Source: Orcinus orca (taxonomy: Eukaryota > Chordata > Mammalia > Artiodactyla > Delphinidae). From it: DNA of 64,000 nucleotides. A program made the translations under genes and the position numbers. Where the stretch lies: positions 43,804,089 to 43,868,088 of the forward strand of contig NC_064565.1 in the NCBI RefSeq assembly GCF_937001465.1, in the 5' to 3' direction. The notes under the pieces are model-generated. The model was not told the origin of the DNA and searched no databases. It was given only the letters and a program-made list of their open reading frames with translations. How positions within the stretch are numbered: position 1 is the stretch's first letter; the number at the start of each line of letters is the position of its first letter. Below, in pieces: positions 9,953 through 21,180 of this stretch.

Positions 9953-12126
9953 AAAAAATGAAATATAGGTGACATAATATTATATTAGTTTCAGGTGTAC
10001 AACATAGTGACTTGACATTTATATACATTACAAATTGACCACCATAAGTTTAGTAACCATCTGTCACATACAAAGTTATTGCAATATCATTGACTTTATT
10101 CCCTGTGCTGTATGCCACATCATTGTGACTTATTTATTCTTTAACTGGAACTTTGTACCTCTTAATCTCCTTTATCTATTTTGCCTAACCTCCCAATCCT
10201 CACTCCCAACTCCTCTGGCAACCATCAGTTTGTTACCTGTAACTATGAATCTATTTTTTGTTTTTGTTTCTTTTAGATTCCACATATAAATGAAATCATA
10301 CGGTATTTGTCTTTGTCTGACTTATTTCACTCAGCATAATGCCCTCTATGTCTATCCATGTTGTCATAAATGGCATGATTTCATTCTTTTTTATAGCTGA
10401 GTAATACACCATTGTAATACACAATATATATATACACACCACATCTTCTTTATCCATTCTTCTGTTGATAGAAACTTAGGGTTACTTCCATATGTTGGCT
10501 ATTGTGAGTAATGTTGCAATGAACATGGGAGTGCAGATATCTCTTCTGGCCTGTAAAGTTGCTGCTGAAAAATCAGCTGATAGTCTAATGGGGGTTCCCT
10601 TGTACATAACAAGTTGTTTTTCTCTTGCTGCCTTTAAGATTCTCTCTTTATCTCTAAATTTTGACATTTTAATTGTAATGTGTCTTGATGTACATCTTTT
10701 TGGGTTCATCTTGTTTGGGACTCTCTGTGTTCTCTGGATTTGGATGTCTGTTTGCTTTGCCAGAAATTTTTAAGGAATTTTTCAGCTGTTATTTCTTCAA
10801 GTAGGTTTTCTGTCCTTTTCTCTCTCTCTCCTCCTTCTGAGATCTCTATAATGTGAATGTTAGTATACTTGCTGTTTTCCCAGAGGTCCTTTATAGTATC
10901 CTCTTTTTTTAAATAAAAAGTATTTTAGTATTCCAATTAGTTGATTTCCACTACCCTGTCTTCCAGATCACTGATCATTCTTCTACATCCTCTAATCTCC
11001 TGTTGATTCCCTGTAGTGTATTTTTCATATCAATTATTGTATTATTCAGTTCCAATTGGTTATTTTTTATATTTTCTATCACTTTGTTGAAGTTCACACT
11101 GAGTTCATCAAACATTTTTATAACTATTACTTTTAACTCTATATCTCGTAAATCACTTATCTCCATTTTATTTCATTCTTTATCTGAGGTTTTGTCTTGT
11201 TCTTTCCATTGGAAGATATTCCCTTGTCTCCTCATTTTGCATAACTCTCTATGTTTGTTTCTATGTATTAGGTATATGACCCCCAGCCCTGCTATGAGGC
11301 CTGGCTGCAAATGCTGCAGATGCATGCTGATATGTAAGGTTGGCTCTGGTGCAACTGGCTGTGACTTTGTAGGGACACCAGTCCTGGCCATGGTTGCCTG
11401 CTGGGTGGGGCACTGTGACAGCCAATTTTGAAGGGCAGGTCCTCAGGGGAGTGCTGGAGTTGGGTGCATAGCGTTAGCTAGGCTGATGAGGAGTGAAAGA
11501 AATGGTGCCCATCAGTACCTGGGCCAGCTAGGTGAAAGGAGATTTAAAAAATATGAAAATGGCTCTAGTCCCACTTCTATTCCCACAGAAAATTCCACCA
11601 GCTCCCTGCCCTTCCAGCACACACCCTAAAATTATTCAACAAATCTCCTTCTCATATGACCCAGGCACTTTCAAGGTGTTGCCTCTATGCTGGGGCTTGG
11701 TGCAAGTGAGTTTGTTCACAAGCCCTTCAAGAGCAGAGTCTTGGTTTCCCATAGCCCTCTGGCTCTCCCTGATATAAGCCCCACTGGTTAGCTACATATT
11801 ATGGAGGGTCTTCTTCCTGGTGCAAGTCCCCAGGATAGGGAGCCCAACATGGAGCTTGGACCCCTCACTCCTGGGGGGAACTCCTGCAGCTGGTGATATT
11901 TCTCCACTTGTGGTCACTGCACCAGGAGTGCCTAGACCAACCATGTGTCTGCCCCTCCTACCCATATCAATGTGGCCTTTTCTTTATATCCTCAATTATA
12001 GAAAATCTGTTCTGCTCATCTTCAGGTCATTCTCAGGGCATGGTTCTATATGTAGCTGTAGTTTTGTGTATCTGTAGGAGGAGGTGAGCTCAGGATCTTC
12101 CTACTCTGTCATCTTGAGCTGGACTG
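9953..12126 (-). mobile_element. Full-length HAL1-like retrotransposon (ORF1-only L1 derivative)
   Basis: Minus-strand order: a 5' end at about 12126 reading CAGTCCAGCTCAAGATGAC, like old L1/HAL1 5'UTRs; a GC-richer 5'UTR (about 11236-12126); an ORF1 relic (10541-11235); then, in place of ORF2, the last piece of ORF2 and an L1M 3'UTR (9953-10540). The left (3') end has GTTTCAGGTGTACAACATAG in plus orientation, the classic reverse of an L1 3'UTR. Perfect 15-bp target duplications at both ends show it inserted as one unit of about 2.2 kb, close to the size of HAL1 ('half-L1') elements. HAL1s have ORF1 but no ORF2 and depend on L1 enzymes. Alternatively, a full L1 lost its middle after insertion; only other genomic copies can decide. 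Confidence 0.8.
10541..11235 (-). pseudogene. L1/HAL1 ORF1 relic (RNA-binding chaperone protein)
   Basis: ORF1p is the trimeric RNA-binding protein of L1 particles. The N-terminal start is visible at 11235 (MRRQGNIFQWKEQDK), broken by a stop, then continues as MEISDLRDIELKVIVIKMF (from 11166) into an asparagine- and leucine-rich coiled coil ending RRLEDVEE. The C-terminal domain survives open from 10709: KDKERIL-type text seen here as RDKERILKAAREKQ, then GTPIRLSADFSAATLQARR. Straight after the RR, at about 10541, the frame passes without a break into ORF2-tail residues (TPMFIATLLTIANIWK). The last part of the ORF1 C-terminal domain is missing. Several frameshifts and stops make it inactive. 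Confidence 0.8.
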
Positions 12127-12141
12127 CTCTTCTGCCTTTTT
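12127..12141. repeat. Target-site duplication, right copy
   Basis: Identical to 9938-9952; abuts the 5' end of the HAL1-like element. Confidence 0.85.
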
Positions 12142-12319
12142 TTTTAAAGCTGTTAATGGTGTCACTCTTTTCCTAGTAGTCCAGACCTCAACAGATGAGT
12201 TTAATTCTGCAAATCGTTGTCAGTTTGGTTCTGCAAATCCTTTGAATTTGGGCTATGATATGGCTGTCTCTCATGTGCATTCTTTCCCAATTATCTCCCT
12301 ATCCCCACACTCCGTCCTT

Positions 12320-12605
12320 CAATCACAGTCTAAATTGAGTTTCTTTCATGAATCTTGCTTAAACTTCCTCAATACCTGCAAAACAATTCCGCTCTAATAT
12401 AATCCTTCATTATTCTAAACTCCATAACATAGTTTTTCTCTTATGCAGAGTTTATCATCTGCCCAAGATTTTATTGTTTTATGTATTTATCACCTGTCCT
12501 CTACCTCCATCCCAAAAGACTATGGGTAGAGATCATGTTTCATCCTCGAATAAGAAGGCACTAAGTAATTTTGAATGAACAAATGAATGAATAAATGAAT
12601 AAATG
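12320..12605 (+). mobile_element. L2 LINE 3' end
   Basis: The right part has the plus-strand L2 ending: an AGACTATGGGTAGAGATCATG equivalent of the usual 'gagggcagggac' segment, then AAGAAGGCACTAAGTAATTTTGAATG and a terminal (AATG)n run, the characteristic L2 tail. Confidence 0.6.
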
Positions 12606-12883
12606 TAGGAAAAGATGTGGGAAAGGAAAAGAAGTTTAAGAATAAAACGAGTGGAGTACATTGTGTAGTGAAGTGGGTAAATGTTATATCATGCCATGTG
12701 ATAAATGAGAAGTGGAGTTATGAAAAGATAACTGCTGTTTTATCTCTTGTCCTATATATAGAGAAAATAAATGTGCCTATTTCCACTACCCAAAAGAAAG
12801 TCAACAAAAAGATTTCTTCCCTACCTGGAGAAAAAATAGATTAGAATTTTTAAAAATAGAATACAATAAACAGCAGTTAGATG

Positions 12884-12885
<2 letters not shown>

Positions 12886-12922
<37 letters not shown>
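12886..12922. repeat. (TA)n microsatellite
   Basis: About 18 uninterrupted TA units. Confidence 0.95.
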
Positions 12923-12924
<2 letters not shown>

Positions 12925-13057
12925 TAGAATTTGTATAAAATAGAGTGGAAATATGCTCAATGTGTAAATGTGTAAGTGGTAAGAATACAGAAATTATGGA
13001 TTCCTCTCTCCACATAAATTTTGCACAGATGCATAGCCACCTTCAAAGAATAACAGA

Positions 13058-13613
13058 ATATCATCTCACACCGGTCAGAATGGCCATCATCAAAAAATCT
13101 AGAAACAATGAATGCTGGAGAGGGTGTGGAGAAAAGGGAACACTCTTGCACTGTTGGTGGGAATGTAAATTGACACAGCCACTATGGAGAACAGTATGGA
13201 GGTTCCTTAAAAAACTAAAAACAGAACTACCATACAACCCAGCAATCCCACTACTGGGCATATACCCTGAGAAAACCATAATTCAAAAAGAGTCATGTAC
13301 CAAAATGTTCATTGCAGCTCTGTTTACAATAGCCAGGACATGGAAGCAACCTAAGTGTCCATCAACAGATGAATGGATAAAGAAGATGTGGCACATATAT
13401 ACAATGGAATATCACTCAGCCATAAAAAGAAACAAAATTGAGTTATTTGTAGTGAGGTGGATGGACCTAGAGTCTTTCATACAGAGTGAAGTAAGTCAGA
13501 AAGAGAAAAACAAATACCATATGCTAACACATATATATGGAATCTACGAAGAAAAAAAAAAAGGTCATGAAGAACCTAGGGGCAAGACGGGAATAAAGAC
13601 ACAGACCTACTAG
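13058..13613 (+). pseudogene. L1 ORF2 C-terminal fragment
   Basis: ORF2p is the endonuclease/reverse transcriptase of L1; only the region after the RT domain survives. The open frame holds LTPVRMAIIKKSRNNECW, a cysteine-rich C-terminal segment (CWRGCGEKGTLLHCWWEC) and the tail KKMWHIYTMEYHSAIKRN...SQKEKNKYHMLTHIYGI. In the copies at 51.2 and 56.4 kb a TAA stop follows HIYGI. Here that codon is TAC (13545-13547), so the frame runs on 22 codons into the 3'UTR and stops at 13613. No start codon belongs to it; the upstream part of the 222-codon frame (from 12945) is flanking DNA. Confidence 0.85.
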
Positions 13614-13923
13614 AGAATGGACTTGAGGATATGGGGAGGGGGAAGGGTAAGCTGTGACAAAGTGAGAGAGTGGCATGGACATATATACACTACCAAACGT
13701 AAAATAGATAGCTAGTGGGAAGCAGCTGCATAGCACAGGGAGATCAGCTGGGTGCTTTGTGACCACCTAGAGGGGTGGGATAGGGAGGGTGGGAGGGAGT
13801 GAGATGCAAGAGGGAAGAGATATGGGAACATATGTATATGTATAACTGATTCACTTTGTTATAAAGCAGAAACTAACCCACCATTGTAAAGCAATTATAC
13901 TCCAATAAAGATGTTAAAAAAAA
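13058..13923 (+). mobile_element. Young 5'-truncated L1 with target-site duplication
   Basis: Contains the last part of L1 ORF2, a G-rich 3'UTR (GGGAGGGGGAAGGGTAAG; GCATAGCACAGGGAGATCAG), the terminal AATAAAGATGTTAAAAAA and an A tail. The 5' flank AAAGAATAACAGA (13045-13057) and the 3' flank AAAGAACAACAGA (13924-13936) match at 12 of 13 bases, which fixes both ends. Text is close to the cetartiodactyl L1 family found in other copies here (51.2, 53.5, 55.3 and 56.4 kb), so it is among the younger LINEs in the window. Confidence 0.9.
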
Positions 13924-13939
13924 AAAGAACAACAGAGTG

Positions 13940-14865
13940 CCCATAGGCTGTCTTAAACTTGATCACCTCTGACTTAAGCATGAATAAATGCATTTCCAGA
14001 CAGTTGCTTACAAAGTCAGTTAGAGTGACCATGAAAGTTCTAATTGTCTTTATGGGATTTTTTTTTTTTTTTAACCTCTCTGCCCATGTGACCCACATTC
14101 TGTATGTTCCCAGACCAGCCCCTTTCTTTCATTCAAGACTATAATACTTGCCTATCCTATGAGAGAGCTACTGTGCATGAATATCTTACCATGTTGCTAT
14201 TTTTACCATGTACTTCTAAACAATGATTAGAAGTACACTGTACATAAAACCCAGATACAATTAGTATTAGTTTGCTAGGAATAATAGCCTTTAGTGATGC
14301 TAGATAACTTCTTTTTACTTCCCAGGCCTTTGGCCAAAACACTACTTCTGACCCTGAGAAGATAAGGTTATAAAGAGAAGTCCTCCAACAAACTGGTGCA
14401 ACTCCACCAAGTTTCCTGGGGACATTCCTATGGTAAATCCTTGATAAAGCTAGAAGAATTGCTCCATCCTGTCTGTCATGGATAGAGACACTTTGTGAAG
14501 GGGAAAATAAGAACAGACCCTCAGTCCTGCAGGGATTACACCTGGCATAAACTGCTAAAAATTTTTTGATAAATGGTACCTCTCAAGGGTTTAAACAAAC
14601 CAAGTAGTTACAGGATTCTGTGCTGAAAAGACCAGATTCTGACCTTGAATTATGTCATAGTAATATCAGTCTTAGAGATATTTGGAAGACTAAACTACTT
14701 CTCTGCAGTTTTGTTACCATTCCTGTAATATTCTCTGGAATATTATTCTACCAATTATTTCCTCACTTTAATATTCTCCTCTTCAGGAGTGATGACATCC
14801 CTTGAATCTACAGATATGCTCACCTCCTCACTCCTCATCATTTAAAAAAAACAAGAAAAAACAAA
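13940..14865. other. Unassigned sequence
   Basis: AT-rich with T- and A-runs at 14059 and 14843; no family recognised. Confidence 0.45.
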
Positions 14866-14869
14866 AAAA

Positions 14870-15095
14870 AGACAACAAAACTTTCCTCTTCATGCTACTG
14901 CACCATTCTCAATTTCCCTTCAATGTCCCTCCTCAGAATAATCTTCATTCACTATCTCTGTTTCCACATTCTGCTCCTCTGTCACCCACTCTTTGACACT
15001 TTGCAATCTGTTTTCTGTTCTCAACATCCTACTAAAATGCTCTTTTTATCATTCAGCATATCATGATCTCCTGTGAAACCTAGTGGCTGTGTGCT
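14870..15095 (+). mobile_element. Probable L2 ORF2 fragment
   Basis: C/T-rich text (TTGCAATCTGTTTTCTGTTC, CTACTAAAATGCTC, CATGATCTCCTGTG) resembles the plus strand of the L2 reverse-transcriptase ORF upstream of its catalytic region. Confidence 0.45.
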
Positions 15096-15639
15096 AGGAT
15101 CTGAGCCTCATTCCAAAAGTTCACATTTAGGAGATACACACCAAAGGAATGATGTCAGGTTTTTCTTCACAAGACAAAAATGATCTGGGATTAAAATGCT
15201 ACAGAGCATAGAGTTCTTATACACATATGCACAAGTAAGTCTCTATCACTGAATCCTCAGTTTCAGGAGATAATCCTTGATACAGTTTTCAAGCTATTTC
15301 TCCTATGCACTAGAACTGGGTGGTGTGGACCACTTTCTGTTGAATAAGGTTATTGGGCGTTCTTGCTCTAGCATCTAAGCATCATCCTGAATGTTCAGTG
15401 TTATGACATACACACTGGTATGCACTATATGCTATTTCTTTTTAGAGAATTACATTGAGATCATCAGAGTGCATGTTTGGAGGCTTGCCTGTAGATGCCT
15501 CATGAACTCTTCTTTATCCATATCTGTTTTGTTTTTTGCCATATTTGTGACATTTGATTAACAGTGGAAAGTGTTAATATCCCCTTCTTTGAGTCTCCAG
15601 TTTCTCTTCTTTAAACTTCTCTTGTTACATATGATCACC

Positions 15640-15830
15640 CAAGATTGTATAATATCTGAGTAACAATTACCTCTTATTTTATACTCACTCCCTTGACTAT
15701 TTTATAATTCAGCCATCACCTTTATACAGATTCCTACCTAAATCAGTATCTTACAAAGGCCTTCCCTTTTGAACTCCAGCTCAGATTTCCAACTGCTTAC
15801 TTGACTTACCCACGTGCGTATACTACTATT
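15640..15830 (+). mobile_element. Probable L2 ORF2 fragment, continuation
   Basis: TATACTCACTCCCTTGAC and TTGAACTCCAGCTCAGATTTCCAACTGC track the next part of the same L2 ORF. The intervening 15095-15640 does not match and may be an insertion or too diverged. Confidence 0.45.
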
Positions 15831-16137
15831 TGTGCAAACTATGCACACTTCTCTATCCTCCAGAGGCAGTAAGAAAACCCGACCTCATGTAAATACATGT
15901 AAAACAAATTGATTGTGTAGTTCCTTAGAAATTTATATTCAACATTTTCATCATTGATTGGGTGAGACCCCAAGTGGCTTTCTCACAAAATCTACAGATA
16001 AACGGATAGTGTACCATTGTTATGTATGACCAACTTGTTGTCTTGAAATATTTAGCAGGTTGAAATTATTTGATTTGTATAATAATATAAGATGTAATTG
16101 GGAGAAAGTTTAAATCCTACTTTTGGTTCTGAAGCAT

Positions 16138-16179
16138 GCGCCCACACGCACACACACACACACACGCACACACACACAG
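16138..16179. repeat. (CA)n microsatellite, interrupted
   Basis: CA repeats broken by two CG units. Confidence 0.95.
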
Positions 16180-16514
16180 CTACAGAATATGTTGTCATGG
16201 TTGAACAGTATGGCTCAATGTTCTAAAGCAACAAGACTCCTGTCCAATTTAATTAGAAATGAAGTGACCAGAAGGGAGAGCATGACTTTCTCTGTGCTGG
16301 ATCGATACAACACATCTCTATTAACGTATTTAGTTATAGTTTCTACACTTAAAGATCTTGCACAATTGGAAAGAAGTATTTTATGAAAGCCAAGTAAATG
16401 ATTAGGAAAAAGGGAAAACAATGCTGAGAATACTTTGCTTGAGGGAGAATCACAAAAGCTCCATTAACTGATTTCAAATACTTAAAAGGTTTTGATATAG
16501 ATCAGGGAGATGTA

Positions 16515-16728
16515 CAGCATACTGAATAATGCTCAAGTGCTGATATCAAGCAATCTTGGTCACGACCTTCCATAGTTGTATGAAATTTGAGCAATTCATT
16601 TAAATCTCCAACCTTTAGTTCCTACAACTTCATTAAACGACTGGAAGAATTAAAATGAGAAATATAGGTGAAGTCCTAGGCATTGTGCCTGACACGTATT
16701 AAGTGGTCAATAATTGTTAGTTATACTT
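16515..16728 (+). mobile_element. MIR SINE
   Basis: A long diverged copy: a TTGAGCAATTCATTTAAATC core, TTTAGTTCCTACAACTTCATTAA, then the MIR 3' end GTGCCTGACACGTATTAAGTGGTCAATAATTGTTAGTTAT in reduced form. Confidence 0.7.
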
Positions 16729-17324
16729 ATCAGTGAGTGAAATAGCTTAAAAAAGTTTTCATAAAAAAGTATAGTTTGTATGTACATAATTGGAAAGTTT
16801 AACTTCAAGAAATTTCTCTTGATAAAGTTCAAGATTATCTTCATCTCAACAACTTCTCACTGCTTTTGAGGGGATTAATGAATTGTATTGTACAATATCT
16901 ACTGTCTGTTATAATTCTTATCTATTATGATTCTCCAGTGTTAGTTATCTAATATATTTTTTGGAAGGAATGACTAGATAAACATAATAACAACTCCAGT
17001 GAGAGAAATGCCCTTGCCCTTTTGATGCCTCTTAAACTGTACCACCACACCAAGGAGGCCATTGCTGCCTTCAGATGCAATCTGCTTAGGTAGGTTTGAA
17101 CTCAATGGTAAAAATATCTTTTGCCAGTCTTTATGATTTCTAAGCTTTTGAGAATAACTTCTTCTTCTAGGATCTGTATATCCTCAGTGGTATGTTTTGA
17201 CACCTCCTAGGAGCTTTTGTGTTTTCATTTCAAACCTGTGATGTTAGAAAGAAGCAAATAAATGGATAAAACTAAGTAACAACATAAGGAAAAAATATAT
17301 TTTTTTATATTTCTTTAATTTTGT

Positions 17325-17465
17325 ATATATATGATGGATATTCACTAACCTTACTGTGGTAATCATTTCATGATGGATGTAAGTCAAATCATTATGCTGT
17401 ACACCATAAACTTATACAGTGCTGTATGTCAATTATATCTCAATAAAACTGGACAAAAGAAATAA
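17325..17465 (+). mobile_element. L1 3'UTR fragment
   Basis: TGATGGATATTCACTAAC, TCATTATGCTGTACACC and CAATTATATCTCAATAAA form the 3' end of an L1MA-like LINE in plus orientation, with a terminal AATAAA. Confidence 0.7.
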
Positions 17466-17469
17466 AAAT

Positions 17470-18910
17470 TTCAAATGTATAACAAAATTGAATCATTTTC
17501 CCAGAAGAAGCACCTAGAAAATTAAAAAAAACTTCATAAATTGTCCATACTGAATAATAAAATGTTGAAAGCCAACTTCAAAGAGTAAAAACAAACAAAC
17601 AAACAAAAAAAACTAAGTAACAAGAAAAAATTACCCCTCACATTTAACTACCACTCTCCTTCAGAAACTGGAAATCAGCATTTAAAAGATCACCTAGGAG
17701 TGATAGGTGATTTTGATGAAATCAAAGGTAGGAGTTTTTGATGAAATCATCAGCTCTTACTGACATATCAGTATTTCCTCTTCATGATAAGAATACACAG
17801 GCCAGTAAAATAGTCAAAGCTTTTATTTATAAAGTTTTATATCATTTTACAGTTAGCTTGGGGGAAATTAAAATTTGACATAGGTAACACAGAAGTGATA
17901 CAGTGGAAGCAATGGAATCAAATTTGTTATGATAATTATTAGTGTGAATTTATGTATGTTTTCTTCATGTTGTTTTCCCATTGTTCATTGTTCCTAGCCT
18001 ATTTCCATAACAGTTGTCTGGGGTATTGTGTCTGTATTATGCCTCTTTTGACTATCATTATGCATGAACTCCTCATTGCTTCACAGGGGAAAGTGGACTA
18101 TTTTATTCCAACTAAATGCTACAGAAGGGATAATTAACCTAATTTTTTTTTTCTGCTTGAGAATCGCATCACATTACATATGAAAATTTTTAACTTGGGT
18201 ATCAGGGAGCACCATTAAGCATTCAACCATGCAGGATGGTGACAAGTGGTGTGAAACATCATTAGAACACATTTATTTTGGCTTCAGTGATTCTCTCAAA
18301 TTATTTGTTTGTTCTTGATTGACTTCATTGTTGATAGTGTCAGAAGAAGAAATATTCACATCTTCAAAATTCACTGTATTTCTTTTCTACCTTAAAAAAT
18401 GTTTCTTTTTATGGAGCCTGGCACTCACTCATATCAGTATATTGTTTTCATCTGCATAACGATTAATAGTAATTTACTAAATCTTTGATCCTGATGGAAT
18501 TTCAGTAATTCTTTAGTGCAATAACTTGCAGCCGAGTGAAAAACACCAGCCCTATCAAAAGCAAATGATTTAGCATATATGGAAGAATCTCTCTGTCGGC
18601 TTCCAAATGTAAGTACGTTAAGATACATCCTAAAAGCACAGGTTGCCTTTAAAAGTTATAAAATATAGGAAATAGGAAGAAAAGACAGTATGGGGTATAT
18701 TCTTTATACATATCCTTTCACATTCTGGCTTATGAAAATTACTAGTTACTTTTCAAGATTCCATATTTACAAAAAACATAGGAGACACTAAAGTCAATAT
18801 GGACATTACCCCCAAATGTTGAAAATATGCCAAAGTAACTACACAGTTGTTTTCGTTGCTTTTAATCCCAGTAAAATTTTCAAATTCTTTTCAGGCTGTT
18901 ACTTTAATTG
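17470..18910. other. Unassigned AT-rich sequence
   Basis: Contains an (AAAC)n run at about 17588-17608. No gene or repeat family recognised; the 60-codon frames here lack motifs. Confidence 0.45.
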
Positions 18911-18913
18911 AAA

Positions 18914-19120
18914 GTAGAGGTCAGCAAACTATGGCCTACCACCTGTTTTTGTAAGCAAAGTTCTGTTGGAACATAGCCTCATGCATTCACTTATATGGTA
19001 TCTCTGGCTGTTATCCTGCTGCGGTGGCAGAGTCCAGTAGCTGCAAGAGACTGTATGGCCTACAAAGCCTCAAGTATTTACCATCTGGCTCTTTACAGAA
19101 GAAGTTTGCTGATCTTGTCT
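18914..19120. mobile_element. Non-autonomous hAT-like DNA transposon
   Basis: The left end AGAGGTCAGCAAACT and right end AGTTTGCTGATCTTG are imperfect inverted terminal repeats. Internal text (GTAAGCAAAGTTCTGTTGGAA, TACAAAGCCTCAAGTATTTAC) matches a common short mammalian DNA transposon. No transposase is encoded. The 8-bp duplication expected for hAT is not visible. Confidence 0.7.
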
Positions 19121-19284
19121 TAAAACTTTCTGATGGGAGAAAATTTTCCTGGAATAGCTTGAGGAGTCACCATGTTCTCTAACTTTAACAAGATGGTAGA
19201 TTCCCAATATCACTAAGTATTTTTACCCTCTTCTTAATTTTTTAAAAAGAGATTTTTTTTTAGTGAACTTTATATTGAAATATA

Positions 19285-19985
19285 GCACACACGCCAGAAG
19301 AGATGAAAATGAAAATGATAAAAATGATAGAAAATAAGTCTTGGCGAGGATATGGAACAGCTAGAATCTCATACGTTGCTAGTGATTGTGAAAATCAGCA
19401 CAGCCACTTTGGGAAAAAAATGTTTGGCAATATCTAGTAAATCTGAACATATACATACTCTATGAGCCAGAAATTCTGTTTCTAGATATATACTCAACAG
19501 TTTACTGATATTCTCCAAAAGACATGTATTAGAATGTTCATAGCAATGCTATTTGAATTAGCCAAAAACTGGGAACAGCCCAAACACCCACTAACAGTAG
19601 ATTGATAATGTAACATGTAATATATTTGCATAATGGAATACTACACAATGATAAAAATTAAACATCTATAATTCCACACAACAGTGTGAATAAATCTCTC
19701 AAATACAATACGGGCTGAAAGAAGCAAGATACAAAATTGTACACATTATTCCTTTTATATAAATTATATAAACAAGGAAAAGTAATCCATTTTGTTGGAG
19801 GTGAGGATAGTGGTTACCTTTGGGGTTGGTAGTGACTGGAAAGGAGCACAAAGGAGGTTTCTGAGATACTAGTACTGTTCTGTTGTCTGGTAGCTGGTTA
19901 CATGGTGTGTTTGTTCTTTAAAATTTATGGAGGTATATACTTATAAGCATTGTAGTTATGTATAATTTTTTAAATAAAAAAATAG
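19285..19985 (+). mobile_element. Old L1 3' end (L1M type)
   Basis: Diverged ORF2 terminus: AGCCAAAAACTGGGAACAG followed by CCCAAACACCCACTAACAG and AATGGAATACTACACAATGA, then an older-type 3'UTR (GGTTGGTAGTGACTGGAAAGG) ending TTTTTAAATAAAAAAATAG. Frames are broken. Confidence 0.75.
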
Positions 19986-20094
19986 TGTATCCCTGGAAAT
20001 ATCGTAGGTTGGTACCATCTTCAAAGACTTAAAAACCACATATATATGACGATTCTTTTTGGCCCATACAGGAGAAAAATAGACTCTTAGAGAA

Positions 20095-21180
20095 TGACAG
20101 TGTATTATCATAAACTTGATCAGGTCTTGATTTAAGCTGTTGCTACTATTTCAGATACTGCTTCTTTAGTTGGACTAAATCAACTCAGGCTCTGGCTTCT
20201 GGTATGCAGCCATTGATCTGGCAAAAGCTGTTTTCTCTATATTGATTAGCAAAGACCACCAGAAACAATTTGCTTTCATCTGGCAGGACAGCAGCACACC
20301 TTCATTGTCTTACCTCTGTCTCTTTGTCTTAATCTAATACCCAGCAACTTTGATCAACCTGCCATCCCACACATACTGGGGACATCTATTTGTTGTCTTA
20401 CCTCTGGCTCTTTGTTTTAATCTGGTACCAAGCAATCTTAATCAACTTGCCATTCCACATATATTGGGGACATATGTGTGGTCTACTATATTGATGTTAT
20501 TTTATTGTTTGAAAATGATAAACAGGTTTCCTGGGTGCTTTTATAAGACACAAGTGTGCCAGAGGGTAGGGAAGATTATGCCTCATGAAAACTCTTGCAC
20601 TGCTTCCTTGGGAAGTTTCTAGAGCTCCAATGGCAAGGCTTATGTTGCGATATTATCTTCTAGTGAAAACAGTGTTACACATTGTACTCTCAATACTAAA
20701 AGCTTGGTGGGCATTTTTTTGTATTAGAGGCAGTATATAGGATGTCTGAATGTGCTCTACAATCCATTTAATATCTAATCCAGCTTTGAGAGGATGCCAG
20801 AGCAAGAAAGTGTTCTGAAGGTGGTTCTAGATACAGTGTAAGTTGATCTACACTGGAATTTTGTGACCCAGCATATCCAATGGTACTTAAAACTTTTGTG
20901 GTTGTTAGAAATGCTATCATGTCTTTCGAGGCCCAATAATAGAATTATAACACAAATGCTTTGGATTTGGGGGAAAAAAAGTCATGTCTTCAAATAACTG
21001 TTCTATTTTTGTGAAAGAGATTCAGCTTTACTCCTGAGCCCTAGGAGGTCCAAGAAGCCCCTCCTCAGTGGGTATTTTCCCTCTCATCATGCCATAATAT
21101 TGGGCGGGTATAGCAGCCCAAGACCAAATGCATCTTAAATTGGGCTAAGCAGCTCCTAAAGGGGCAAAGAGATTGCAAGT
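20095..21180 (+). pseudogene. ERV-L-like pol fragment (RT, connection, part of RNase H)
   Basis: An old endogenous-retrovirus pol piece with no LTR next to it. The start shows AIDLAK...KDHQKQFAF, the reverse-transcriptase palm text of ERV-L. Further on, 20479-20500 carries the remains of the catalytic YIDD box, here read as YYIDV, so one catalytic aspartate is lost. Later blocks track the connection domain (AAGTTTCTAGAGCTCCAATG at about 20605) and, near 21100, the RNase H region. Stops and frameshifts occur throughout, and an 88-bp tandem duplication interrupts the palm region. The 90-codon frame at 20350-20622 is partly created by that duplication and is not a gene. Confidence 0.75.
20306..20481. 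repeat. 88-bp tandem duplication inside ERV-L pol
   Basis: Unit 1 is 20306-20393 and unit 2 is 20394-20481. Both begin TGTCTTACCTCTG and contain CCACA(C/T)ATA(C/T)TGGGGACAT. They differ at roughly one base in six or seven, so the duplication is old. Unit 2 is the one continuous with the downstream YIDV region. Confidence 0.9.

Noticed and set aside
11003..11431. 142-codon plus-strand frame
   Set aside because: It is the antisense of the HAL1-like ORF1 and 5'UTR; the real coding relic is on the minus strand.
12945..13613. 222-codon open frame as a gene
   Set aside because: From 13058 on it is the L1 ORF2 C-terminus; the first 38 codons are flanking sequence outside the target duplication.
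16138..16179. CRISPR-like or satellite array
   Set aside because: Simple CA microsatellite; this is vertebrate nuclear DNA and no regularly spaced repeat array exists in the window.
20350..20622. 90-codon frame as a small gene
   Set aside because: It is produced by the 88-bp duplication in decayed ERV-L pol and does not follow the pol frame.
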